A DNA stretch of 64,000 bases from contig JAOUNS010000017.1 of NCBI GenBank assembly GCA_029880855.1, positions 23,171 to 87,170 of the forward strand, in the 5' to 3' direction. Positions within the stretch are counted from its first letter, which is position 1, and each line of letters starts with the position of its first letter. Under the pieces are notes generated by a model, which saw only the letters and a list, made by a program, of their open reading frames with translations, had not been told where the DNA came from and searched no databases. Source of the DNA: Gammaproteobacteria bacterium. GTDB lineage: Bacteria; Pseudomonadota; Gammaproteobacteria; UBA6429; Thiohalophilaceae. Shown here one piece after another: positions 1-7,318 of this stretch. A program made the translations under genes and the position numbers.

Positions 1-1
1 C

Positions 2-859
2 ACCGCGACAAAGGGTGGCGGTTTTCAGTTGTTCGGCCAAACCCTGGTCGAGGTCGTCAATGAGCACCCCGGCGGTATCAAGCTCACTGAACAACCCACC
101 AAAGGCAGTAAGGAAAACCTGCCCTTGCTTGAGCAGGGCAAAATCGACATGGGTCTGGTGGAAGGCAATGCGGCCCGCCAGGCGTTGGTCGGCATCGATC
201 GAGAACCCACCCGCCTTAAAGTCCTGGCGGTGATGTACCCCAATCCCGGCATGTTTGTGGTCCGTGCCGATTCATCGTATCAAACCATTGCCGACCTCAA
301 GGGCAAGGTCATTGCCTTTGGCACCAGGGCATCGGGGCTGCGTATCCTGGCCCGTGATGTGCTGGACGGTCTGGGCCTGAACCCGGAGCAGGACTTTCAG
401 CCGGTGATCCTGGACAAGGCCGGTGATGGCCCGCGCATGGTATTGGACAAGGAAGTCGACGCCCTGTGGGGAGCGGGTATCGGCTGGCCCGGCTTTGTTA
501 AAGTCGCCGCCGGCCCGAACGGCGCCCGGTTTATCGCCCCAAGCCATGATCAGATCAAACAGATATTACACAAGCACCCGCATCTGAAAACCATGTCCAT
601 CCCCGCCGGGACCTATACCGGTCAGGACAAACAGATCGACTCGGTGGGCCTCTGGTCATTGATCCTGGTGCGACCCGATCTGCCGGAAAAAACCGTCTAT
701 CAACTGGCACGCGCCATCCATCGCAGTGAAGCGAAAATGGCGCAGCAACTCAAACAGGGCGCCTACACCACCGCGAAAAATACCGTGCAGCATGTCGATG
801 TAACACAACTCCACCCCGGCGCAGCGCGCTACTACCGGGAAGCGGGCTTGTTGAAATAA
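2..859 (+). CDS. TAXI family TRAP transporter solute-binding protein (5' end outside window)
   Basis: This is the C-terminal 285 or so residues of a periplasmic binding protein of the TAXI branch of TRAP transporters, which capture organic acids or similar solutes for a membrane permease. The reading frame is open from base 2, and the first visible residues (TATKGGGFQLFGQTLVEVVN) match the region just after the signal peptide in this family, so the start and signal peptide lie left of the window. Later blocks fit the fold: LKGKVIAFGTRASGLRILA, the VDALWGAG segment, and the C-terminal HPGAARYYREAGLLK ending that is usual in TAXI proteins. The TTG at 29 is internal, not a start. No permease gene follows within the window, so the partner must lie upstream or elsewhere. 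The substrate cannot be read from sequence. Confidence 0.88.
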   Translation, partial: TATKGGGFQLFGQTLVEVVNEHPGGIKLTEQPTKGSKENLPLLEQGKIDMGLVEGNAARQALVGIDREPTRLKVLAVMYPNPGMFVVRADSSYQTIADLKGKVIAFGTRASGLRILARDVLDGLGLNPEQDFQPVILDKAGDGPRMVLDKEVDALWGAGIGWPGFVKVAAGPNGARFIAPSHDQIKQILHKHPHLKTMSIPAGTYTGQDKQIDSVGLWSLILVRPDLPEKTVYQLARAIHRSEAKMAQQLKQGAYTTAKNTVQHVDVTQLHPGAARYYREAGLLK

Positions 860-1163
860 ATTATCGACTCTCGACTGTGCAGGTATTGCAGCTCAATCCA
901 ACAAGACTCATCAAGTTGTGCTGCATACCTGCCGTCACTAATAGCAAATTCAATATCCAGAGAAGCATTGTTGAAAGAGATATAGTTAGTCACCCATCAT
1001 ATAAAACAGTTACGCTTTTCCAAATCCGGAAGATCATGTCGCTTATTACGGCCTGTCCCTCAATCTGATCTTTTAGCCAGGGCCTTGCCCGTCTTGCCGG
1101 CAAGTTGGCAAACCATGACAAAATGGTCTACATAACCTGAAGATATTTGAAACAGGAGTGATG
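860..1163. other. Gene-free stretch upstream of the small lipoprotein gene
   Basis: About 300 bases between the TAXI gene and the next start. A 63-codon open frame at 877-1068 has no ribosome binding site and no recognisable protein character. The only clear signal is the AGGAG ribosome binding site at 1154-1158 for the next gene. No convincing terminator was found after the TAXI gene. Confidence 0.4.
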
Positions 1164-1529
1164 ATGCGACGGCGAGTATTTCTCATTTTGATCGCGACAG
1201 GATTGCTCAGTCTGGTTGGTTGTGGATCACAGACGGCGCTGGTTAAGGACGGTGGTTTGCAGGTGCAAAAGCAGGCGCAGTCCGGCCTGAGCTGGCCGGA
1301 GGCGGTGCAGTACTGTAAAGAACTCGGTATGCGGTTGCCGGACAAGCGTGAGCTGGTTGATCGCATTTCTCCCGCCTGGAAAACACCCTGGGGTAATTAC
1401 TGGACGCGGACCAAAAGCAAGGGCAAACCCTGTGTGGTGGCGACCAGCTACGGTATTTCCAACTGCAAGGTTCCGTCGAAAAACCGCAAGATGTTGACCC
1501 GCTGTGTGACGTCAGCAAACGGGAATTAG
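1164..1529 (+). CDS. Small lipoprotein with Lcl/DUF1566-like domain
   Basis: A predicted 121-residue lipoprotein. The N-terminus has a short basic run, a hydrophobic stretch and the lipobox LVGC around residues 18-21, so the mature protein should be lipid-anchored at the cysteine. The rest resembles the Lcl C-terminal/DUF1566 domain, with LSWPEAVQYCKELGMRLPDK and a NYWTRTKS segment. These domains are often surface or adhesin modules, and the function here is unknown. AGGAG at 1154-1158 lies five bases before the ATG at 1164, which favours that start over the GTG at 1158 or the ATG at 1161. The gene stands alone and converges on the M50 protease gene with about 45 bases between stops. Confidence 0.72.
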   Translation: MRRRVFLILIATGLLSLVGCGSQTALVKDGGLQVQKQAQSGLSWPEAVQYCKELGMRLPDKRELVDRISPAWKTPWGNYWTRTKSKGKPCVVATSYGISNCKVPSKNRKMLTRCVTSANGN

Positions 1530-1574
1530 TTTAATTCAACTATGTCGACATCCATACTGCGATTGCCGCCTTCG

Positions 1575-2480
1575 TTATAAAGACTGGTACGATAACAGTC
1601 CTGCAACGCCGGCACTGAACATCACAATATATAGTACGACAAGCAGAATCGTCGTACCGAGTGATGCTGCCTTGTTACAAACTCGTTGCCAGACTTCCAA
1701 TACAGCAAGTGCGATTATTCTGGGGTGATGATTAAAATCATATAATTTGAGTCTGTTCACAACCTCAATCAGCATATCATTAGGCATCGACTGCTTGTCT
1801 TTATCCTGATCACTCACCCTGTCTCTCCATTCATGGGCGATGTTCGCCACCGGTATCATTCTGCGCAACGACAAGAATATCATCACCGTAAAAATACCCA
1901 TGATGGGCGCTTTCAGGTACCATGCCATCCCGCCAAGTACTAAACACGTCGCATATTTAAACACGATTTCAACATTCGGTTTTCTGGAAAATAGCAGGCT
2001 GTCGAAAAACCGGGCGCCATCCAGTGGATGAATCGGCAGCATATTTAATAGATTGATGACCAGAAAGAACCATGCAAATTCAGCAAACTTCGGATTATGT
2101 GTAGTTTCATACGCTGCGATCATTACAATCCCCAGCAGGATCCCCGGCACAGGCCCCATTAGAGAGACGATTGCTTTTTGACTGCTCACCGGGTTAATCG
2201 CTCTTCCTGTGACGGCGGCACCCAGCAAGGGAATAAAGAACATTGTTATATCCTTATACCCGTATGCCTTCATTGCCAGGAGATGACCCATTTCGTGGAT
2301 AAAAATGACTACTATCAACGTAACCAACGTGGAAGACGAAAAACCGTACGTGCCCAGATTGTAGAAAATCAGTACCGTTACAACCAACAGCATAATATTC
2401 GTGACTATTCTTCTATTCGGGTTCTCAATTTTCACAAGTTCAGTTTTGACCTGATCAATCAATGGTACGTCGGAACTCAT
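1575..2480 (-). CDS. M50 family site-2-type membrane metalloprotease
   Basis: A 301-residue polytopic membrane protein of the M50 (site-2 protease-like) family, which cleaves substrates within or near the membrane. The zinc motif HEMGH is at residues 62-66 inside the second hydrophobic segment. The second signature, NMLPIHPLDGARF, carries the third ligand Asp154. Membrane segments are visible around 27-47, 50-70, 80-95, 105-125, 135-150, 175-200 and near the C-terminus (about 278-296). There is no PDZ or CBS domain, so this is a minimal M50 enzyme rather than RseP. The C-terminal portion between the last membrane segments is unassigned. The start ATG at 2478-2480 has only a weak AGAG-type ribosome binding site. 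No neighbour suggests a substrate. Confidence 0.85.
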   Translation of the reverse strand: MSSDVPLIDQVKTELVKIENPNRRIVTNIMLLVVTVLIFYNLGTYGFSSSTLVTLIVVIFIHEMGHLLAMKAYGYKDITMFFIPLLGAAVTGRAINPVSSQKAIVSLMGPVPGILLGIVMIAAYETTHNPKFAEFAWFFLVINLLNMLPIHPLDGARFFDSLLFSRKPNVEIVFKYATCLVLGGMAWYLKAPIMGIFTVMIFLSLRRMIPVANIAHEWRDRVSDQDKDKQSMPNDMLIEVVNRLKLYDFNHHPRIIALAVLEVWQRVCNKAASLGTTILLVVLYIVMFSAGVAGLLSYQSL

Positions 2481-2551
2481 AGCGGCGATTCTCTAAAAAA
2501 ATATTCATCTGTATTCATCATGCTTTAACCGGCCTTGTTATACCTGCCCCA

Positions 2552-2992
2552 TCAGGGTGTGTAGGTATAAAACACCCATTTGCTGTGTTCGGCGTTAAGT
2601 GCAGAATAGACGGATTGCGCGGTTAGATTGTCATTGGCCGTGAGCCATTGCAATCTAACGGCCTGTTGTTCTATGGCATATGCGGCACAGTGCTTGATCA
2701 GGGCGGTGGCGATGCCCCTGTGCCGATACTCTTCCAGTGTATAGAGATCATTCATTACCGCCACCTTGCTCAATATGGAGGTGGCATAGGTGAAATAGAC
2801 GGTGGCAAAGGCGACCAGTCTGCCATCCATGCGATAGCCAAACTGGCAGCCTTTGTCTGATTCCGGGCCAAATTGGCTGAAGAATTCGGCTGTTCTGCTG
2901 TCATCAATATCCTTGACGGCATAAAACACCAGATATTCGCGGATCAGGGGCAATACTTCAGCGAGATTGTCTTTATCAATAACTTCTATCAT
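2552..2992 (-). CDS. GNAT family N-acetyltransferase
   Basis: A 146-residue GNAT-fold acetyltransferase that would move an acetyl group from acetyl-CoA to an unknown amine. The acetyl-CoA binding segment is visible as VMNDLYTLEEYRHRGIATAL, containing the Q/RxxGxA-type motif, followed by a helix (IKHCAAYAIEQQAVRLQW) and the closing LTANDNLTAQSVYSALN region. The frame remains open for 16 more codons upstream, but the ATG at 2992 is preceded by GGAG with a seven-base spacer and begins the family-like MIEVIDKDN segment, so I take that start. It appears to be a single-gene unit. The substrate is not predictable. Confidence 0.85.
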   Translation of the reverse strand: MIEVIDKDNLAEVLPLIREYLVFYAVKDIDDSRTAEFFSQFGPESDKGCQFGYRMDGRLVAFATVYFTYATSILSKVAVMNDLYTLEEYRHRGIATALIKHCAAYAIEQQAVRLQWLTANDNLTAQSVYSALNAEHSKWVFYTYTP

Positions 2993-3064
2993 GCAAATTC
3001 TCCAACCTTCTTCATCAAGATCTGTCGGATAACCAGCCAATATAGTTTTATTTATGTCGTACTG

Positions 3065-3098
3065 AAAAAAAAGCCGAAGTCATGACTTCGGCTTTTTT
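3065..3098 (-). terminator. Rho-independent terminator after the lipase gene
   Basis: A perfect palindrome with arms GCCGAAGT and ACTTCGGC around CATG, flanked by A-runs on the left and T-runs on the right. It lies 23 bases past the lipase stop codon on the minus strand. It is symmetrical and could work in both directions, but no plus-strand gene ends nearby. Confidence 0.85.
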
Positions 3099-3120
3099 GA
3101 TTATTACACTCTCTACCGTA

Positions 3121-4266
3121 CTAACGCAGTACGCTGTGTACCGCCGCGATGCTGCTGCCGGCCATCTGGTAGAGGCTGCGGCTCAGCGTCGAGAAGACCC
3201 AGCGGATGAAGTCGATGGTGACTTCACCAATCTTGCGCAGGCCGCGGCCGAGCATGGCGAGGATTCGTGTCAGCAGGTTGCCCACGCCTTCGGCCACTTC
3301 TTTTGACGCCTTGGCGCCCTTGGCCAACAACATGGAGAGCTGATCCAGGAAGGTCAATCCGGCGCTGAGTCCGGCCTGGATACCGATTCCCAACAGCTTG
3401 AAGACCTTCTTCACCAGATACATGATGGCGTTGTGAATCATCTTCATGGTGTGAATGGTAAATCCGACCACCGATTTGGAACCCAGCCACGCTTCAACCT
3501 GTGAATCCCAATCCATACCCGGCTGTTTGATCTTCAGGCTGCTGTAGCTGTTCGCACTGCTCACCGAGTTGATATAGTTTTCCATGCTGTGGGCCTGCAG
3601 CAATGAGAGACTGCTGTCGACAAAACATTCGGTGCCGGGCATGGGGACATGGATGAAGGGCCAGAGCGGGATCATGCTGACCGGGTCGTTCTTGTGATAA
3701 ACACGGAAGATGTTGCTCTCGCCGGCTTCATGGGTCAGGCTTTCGGCAAAGGTGCGACCACCGACTCGCGGGCAACCAAAGGTGTAGAGGACCGGACGGG
3801 CAATGTTCTTTTCCGCCACATAATCGGCGGCCAGTGTGGCCAGTGCGCCACCCAGACTGTGTCCCACACAGTGGATGCGATGGGGGTTCAAGCCGCGCAG
3901 GAAGCGGGCAATTTCGCCTTCCATACTTTTAAATACGTTGTTAAATCCGGCGTGGACGATCTTGCCGGTGGCTGAAGTCTGAAAACCTACATTGGCATCA
4001 GTGATCAGATCATGGGGCATGAGTTTGGTGCCGCGAAACACCATAATCGCATCGCCCCGGTAGTCACCCTTGCCCTTGGATATAACACCAAAGCCGGTTT
4101 TGGATTTAAGGAGCAGTGCACCGGATGTGCCGCTGATGCGCTTGCCTGCGCTGAGGTTGAAATGTTCTTCAATGCTCGGATGAAATACAGTCAGATCATT
4201 ACTGTGCATAACCCGGTAGACGTTATCCGCCGCATAGGCGGCTTCAATTGGTTTCAGGACTCGCAT
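3121..4266 (-). CDS. Class 3 lipase family protein with long hydrophobic C-terminal region
   Basis: A 381-residue alpha/beta hydrolase of the class 3 lipase (fungal-lipase-like) family, expected to hydrolyse acylglycerols or phospholipids. The nucleophile elbow GHSLGG is at residues 135-140 with Ser137. A likely Asp is in the NDPVSMIP segment near 192, and a likely His is in the HSMENYI segment near 226. The oxyanion-side MVFRGT motif is near residue 75. Residues 250-381 are not part of the lipase fold: they are rich in amphipathic and hydrophobic helices, such as MYLVKKVFKLLGIGIQAG, and could insert in or lie on membranes. No signal peptide is present. The gene follows a DUF6795-like gene by 100 bases on the same strand, which resembles effector-immunity arrangements, but that role is inference. 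Confidence 0.85.
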   Translation of the reverse strand: MRVLKPIEAAYAADNVYRVMHSNDLTVFHPSIEEHFNLSAGKRISGTSGALLLKSKTGFGVISKGKGDYRGDAIMVFRGTKLMPHDLITDANVGFQTSATGKIVHAGFNNVFKSMEGEIARFLRGLNPHRIHCVGHSLGGALATLAADYVAEKNIARPVLYTFGCPRVGGRTFAESLTHEAGESNIFRVYHKNDPVSMIPLWPFIHVPMPGTECFVDSSLSLLQAHSMENYINSVSSANSYSSLKIKQPGMDWDSQVEAWLGSKSVVGFTIHTMKMIHNAIMYLVKKVFKLLGIGIQAGLSAGLTFLDQLSMLLAKGAKASKEVAEGVGNLLTRILAMLGRGLRKIGEVTIDFIRWVFSTLSRSLYQMAGSSIAAVHSVLR

Positions 4267-4366
4267 AAGATTCTCCGTGGTGTGATATTCCCTTGTGAAC
4301 CGAGCCGACTCCCTGTTCGGCTGAGAAATTCCCGCCCGGCAGACAACTTACCGGAACGTTGTTCCC

Positions 4367-4852
4367 CTAATTAATTTTGCAAATACCCAGTACAGCGCGT
4401 GGACCAAACCATTTTTTCTCATCACTGTCAGTTAACTCACAGCTTAATTTGAGTGGCTGTTTGATCTCGCCGTTTTCGTCGTAGTTGCGTTTATCCACTT
4501 CCCAGGCGCGGTATTCTTTACCGTCATGGTGAATGAAAATCTTTTGATAGATAAAGGGTTCAACCGGCAAAATGGCATTCACCGATTTGGTAAATTTTGC
4601 ATCGAAATGAAAGCGGCCCTGTGCGTCGGTAACGGCGCTGTCGGTATGGGTCTTGTCATTGATTTCAGCGCTGCGCACCAGTTTCACGCCGGCCAGCGGT
4701 TTGCCTTCCCGCGTCACCACGCCGTTGACCTCGGAAAACAGGCAGACCTTCATGAAATCGAACATTCCCATACTCACCTCTGTTGTCGCTGTATACAGCA
4801 ACAGGGAAACAATCAGCGTTAAAACCGTTTTATGCACGTTGTTCCACCGCAT
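4367..4852 (-). CDS. DUF6795-like carboxypeptidase-regulatory-fold protein
   Basis: A protein of about 160 residues. The core KVCLFSEVNGVVTREGKPLA, followed by a VTDAQGRFHFD strand, matches the beta-sandwich seen in DUF6795 and carboxypeptidase-regulatory-like domains. The start is uncertain. ATG at 4852 (or GTG at 4837) gives a signal-like N-terminus with the hydrophobic run VLTLIVSLLLYTA but a weak ribosome binding site. ATG at 4771 or 4765 has a good GAGGTG upstream and gives a 132-134-residue cytosolic protein. The gene directly precedes the class 3 lipase gene on the same strand with no terminator between them, so they are probably co-transcribed. A binding or immunity role towards the lipase is possible but unproven. 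Confidence 0.7.
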   Translation of the reverse strand: MRWNNVHKTVLTLIVSLLLYTATTEVSMGMFDFMKVCLFSEVNGVVTREGKPLAGVKLVRSAEINDKTHTDSAVTDAQGRFHFDAKFTKSVNAILPVEPFIYQKIFIHHDGKEYRAWEVDKRNYDENGEIKQPLKLSCELTDSDEKKWFGPRAVLGICKIN

Positions 4853-5025
4853 TTGACGGGAGGTATGATGTGGTTTTACAAATCGAATATTAGAATATTC
4901 CAATATTGATATCTTACCTTCCCTGACCATTTTTTAGCTACTGATTCTAAGCTCCGCTGCTGCCGGAAACAATAGAATAACCGGTGTTTTGTCCATTCTG
5001 TTGGTCCGGGAATCCGCCGCGCCCC

Positions 5026-5063
5026 AAAAAAAACGCCGCCTGCCCTCACGGGCAGCGGCGTTC
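5026..5063 (-). terminator. Rho-independent terminator after the small exported protein gene
   Basis: On the minus strand the arms AACGCCGC-TGCCC and GGGCA-GCGGCGTT fold with a one-base bulge and a GTGA loop, followed by a run of T. It begins 24 bases after the stop codon of the gene at 5088-5330. Confidence 0.85.
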
Positions 5064-5087
5064 TGAGCCGATGGCTGAATTTGTCGC

Positions 5088-5330
5088 TTATGATTCTTCT
5101 TTAACAGGCTGGGCAATGCCCTTCTGTTCTTTCAGCGCCTGGATAGAGTCGGAAATACATTCCTGTTCATACCATTCGGGGGTCACTGCATCTTTGGCTT
5201 CTGCTTTGCAGGATAACTTGATTTGTTCAAGTTCCACTTCAGTGATGCCTTCGTTTGGATTGGCTACCGCAGTCAAGGCAATACCGTTCGTCGCAAAAAC
5301 CAGTGCAATCAGTCCCGCTTTCATTTTCAT
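5088..5330 (-). CDS. Small exported protein of unknown function
   Basis: An 80-residue protein. The N-terminus KMKAGLIALVFATNGIALTA is a typical signal peptide with probable cleavage after VANP-adjacent alanines around residue 23. The mature part (about 57 residues) contains two cysteines, in KLSCKAEA and EQECISDS, which could form one disulfide, and ends in an acidic PVKEES tail. I do not recognise a named family. Similar short exported proteins with the EWYEQEC pattern are common in gammaproteobacteria, but no function is known to me. The frame is open upstream to 5456, yet the signal peptide and the GGAG about 11 bases upstream favour ATG at 5330. It is divergent from the LysR gene and has its own terminator. 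Confidence 0.65.
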   Translation of the reverse strand: MKMKAGLIALVFATNGIALTAVANPNEGITEVELEQIKLSCKAEAKDAVTPEWYEQECISDSIQALKEQKGIAQPVKEES

Positions 5331-5543
5331 TTCAGTGTAACTCCGTAAATATATGGGTGGATCTGGCAGGCGAACCCGCCATTTCGGTTGCGTCGCAAAC
5401 CTTGCACAATATTTAGACCAGTGGTGGTTTTGTGTAAAACGAGATTTTTTGACCAAAATGATTCACACTTCCAATCCATCGGTCTGCCCAATTGTCACGG
5501 CCGGCAGCTATAATTCAGGTATCTCTCCCGTGAATTAGTCCCT

Positions 5544-6413
5544 ATGGATATCGATGCATTAAAAACCTTTCTGGAAGTAAACCGTACCCGCCATTTCGGT
5601 CTGGCGGCGAAAAACCTTTATGTCAGCCAATCCACTGTCAGCGCCCGGATCAAGTTGCTGGAAGAGCAGATCGGCCTGGCCCTGTTCATTCGCCAGCGCA
5701 ACAATATCCAGCTGACAGACGCCGGTCAGCGGCTGGTGCGTTATGCGGAAAATATCGTCACCAACTGGGTGCGCGCCCGCCAGGAAATCGGGATCGCGGA
5801 TGAGGCCCACATCCCCATGGTGGTGGGTGCATCCACCAGTCTGTGGGATTCCATCCTGCAAGACTGGATCGGCCACATGTACAAGGCCATGCCGGAGCTG
5901 AGTATGCATGCCGAGGTCCAGCAACCGGAGGTGCTGTTCCGGCGTGTGCTGGAACGCAGTATGGATATCGCTTTTGTGTTTGATAACCCCAAGTCGGACG
6001 ACCTGGAGTGTGTGCAATTAACCCATATGCCGCTGGTCATGGTCTCCTCCACCCCCGGTCTGACTGTGGATGACGCCCTGCATCATAAATATATTATGGT
6101 GGACTGGGGAACCTCCTTTATAAATAACCATGCCCGCCTCTACCCCGACGCGCCGATCCCGCATATGCGGGTAATGCTGGCGCGACTGGGGCTGGATATC
6201 CTGATCAAACAGGGCGGGACGGCCTATATCACCGAACCCATGGTGAGCCGCTTTATCGAATCCGGCGAACTCCATCCGGTCAAAAATGCGCCGGTGATCG
6301 ATCGCATCGTCTATGCCCTGTACCATCTGGAGCATGCCCAGTCTGATCTGATCAAACAGACCTGCCACTACTTCCTTGGTGAGCAGACACCCCGCCTGCA
6401 GGCGGTGGAGTAG
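5544..6413 (+). CDS. hdfR: LysR family transcriptional regulator, HdfR-like
   Basis: A 289-residue LysR-type regulator. The N-terminal winged helix-turn-helix (residues 1-65) reads KTFLEVNRTRHFGLAAKNLY and VSQSTVSARIKLLEEQIG, close to HdfR proteins, including the FIRQRNNIQLTDAGQ segment after the wing. Residues 90-285 form the ligand-binding domain. HdfR in enteric bacteria represses flhDC and affects gltBD; neither target is in this window, so the role here is open. The upstream gap holds an imperfect inverted repeat with AATTCA at 5512-5517 and TGAATT at 5531-5536, just before the start, which is a plausible autoregulatory site. The alpha/beta hydrolase gene follows after 17 bases and is likely co-transcribed. 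Confidence 0.85.
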   Translation: MDIDALKTFLEVNRTRHFGLAAKNLYVSQSTVSARIKLLEEQIGLALFIRQRNNIQLTDAGQRLVRYAENIVTNWVRARQEIGIADEAHIPMVVGASTSLWDSILQDWIGHMYKAMPELSMHAEVQQPEVLFRRVLERSMDIAFVFDNPKSDDLECVQLTHMPLVMVSSTPGLTVDDALHHKYIMVDWGTSFINNHARLYPDAPIPHMRVMLARLGLDILIKQGGTAYITEPMVSRFIESGELHPVKNAPVIDRIVYALYHLEHAQSDLIKQTCHYFLGEQTPRLQAVE

Positions 6414-6430
6414 TTGGGTATGACAAAACT

Positions 6431-7318
6431 GTGGTGATTGAAACAACGCCGCCTGACCACACACGCCGACCCCGCCGCCAGAAGAGCTCACTGCTGTTAC
6501 GCTGGTTGCGCCTGTCGTTTCGTTTACAAAGCTGGTGCTCGACAAAGTGGGCGGCACGCCGCCTGTATCGTCTCTGGTTTACCTCACCCCGCTTCCGGGA
6601 ACCACGCCGTGAAACCGCATGGCGCCGGCAGGCGACAGAATTGACCCTGACCGCCGCAGGCGGGAAGCTGGCGGTCTACCGCTGGGGCGAGGGTGAACGT
6701 CGGGTACTGTTGCTGCATGGCTGGAGCGGCCGCGGCCCGCAAATGGGCGCCTTTGTTGCACCCTTGCTGGAGGCGGGCTATCAGGTGGTCGCTTTTGATG
6801 CACCGGGTCATGGTCGCTCAGCGGGCAACAGCAGCAGCATCTTTCGCATGAATGAGGCCTTGCAGGTGGTGACGCAGGAGCTTGGTCCGTTCCACGCCGC
6901 CATCGCCCACTCTTTTGGCGTCATGTTGCTGGCCTACGCCCTGAAACATACCGGCTTCAGTATCAAAAAGGCGGTCTGTATCAGCTCACCCACCACCCCC
7001 CTGTTTCTGGTGGATCAGTATTTCCGGTACCTGCGTATCCGTCCCGCCGTCAGGCCGCACTTTATGGCGCTGTTTGAGGAGGAATTTTTCGCCAATGCCT
7101 GGCAACGCATTACAGCGGATGAGAATGTGCGCGCCTTAACTATCCCGGCCCTCATTCTGCATGATCGGGAGGATCAGGATGTGCCTGTGGAGTATGGTGA
7201 GCGACTCGCCAAAGCCTGGCCTGCCGCACAGCTGGTGATCACAACCGGTTTGGGTCATCGCCGCATTCTGCGCAACCCGGCTATTCTCGAACAGGTCACT
7301 GACTTTATTCAGCGCTAA
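6431..7318 (+). CDS. Alpha/beta hydrolase
   Basis: A 295-residue alpha/beta-hydrolase fold protein. After a basic N-terminal extension (about 60 residues, rich in Arg) come the strand and oxyanion loop RRVLLLHGWSGRG near residue 95, VVAFDAPGHGRSAG near 120, and the nucleophile elbow AHSFGV near 158, where Ser is the likely nucleophile. LILHDREDQDVP near 240 supplies the acid, and GLGHRRIL near 275 supplies the His. The substrate is unknown; esterase, lipase or acyl-transfer activity are all possible. The start is GTG at 6431 (a second GTG at 6434 is equally possible), 17 bases after the HdfR-like gene, suggesting an operon. Its stop overlaps the convergent histidine kinase gene by four bases. 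Confidence 0.83.
   Translation: MVIETTPPDHTRRPRRQKSSLLLRWLRLSFRLQSWCSTKWAARRLYRLWFTSPRFREPRRETAWRRQATELTLTAAGGKLAVYRWGEGERRVLLLHGWSGRGPQMGAFVAPLLEAGYQVVAFDAPGHGRSAGNSSSIFRMNEALQVVTQELGPFHAAIAHSFGVMLLAYALKHTGFSIKKAVCISSPTTPLFLVDQYFRYLRIRPAVRPHFMALFEEEFFANAWQRITADENVRALTIPALILHDREDQDVPVEYGERLAKAWPAAQLVITTGLGHRRILRNPAILEQVTDFIQR

Noticed and set aside
877..1068. 63-codon open frame after the TAXI gene
   Set aside because: No ribosome binding site, no signal peptide or membrane pattern, and random-looking composition.
4934..5116. Short minus-strand open frame over the terminator region
   Set aside because: It runs through the terminator hairpin of the gene at 5088 and has no protein-like character.
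5492..5514. TTGTCA and TATAAT as a promoter for the LysR gene
   Set aside because: The spacing between them is only 11 bases, too short for a sigma-70 promoter; the TATAAT alone is weak evidence.
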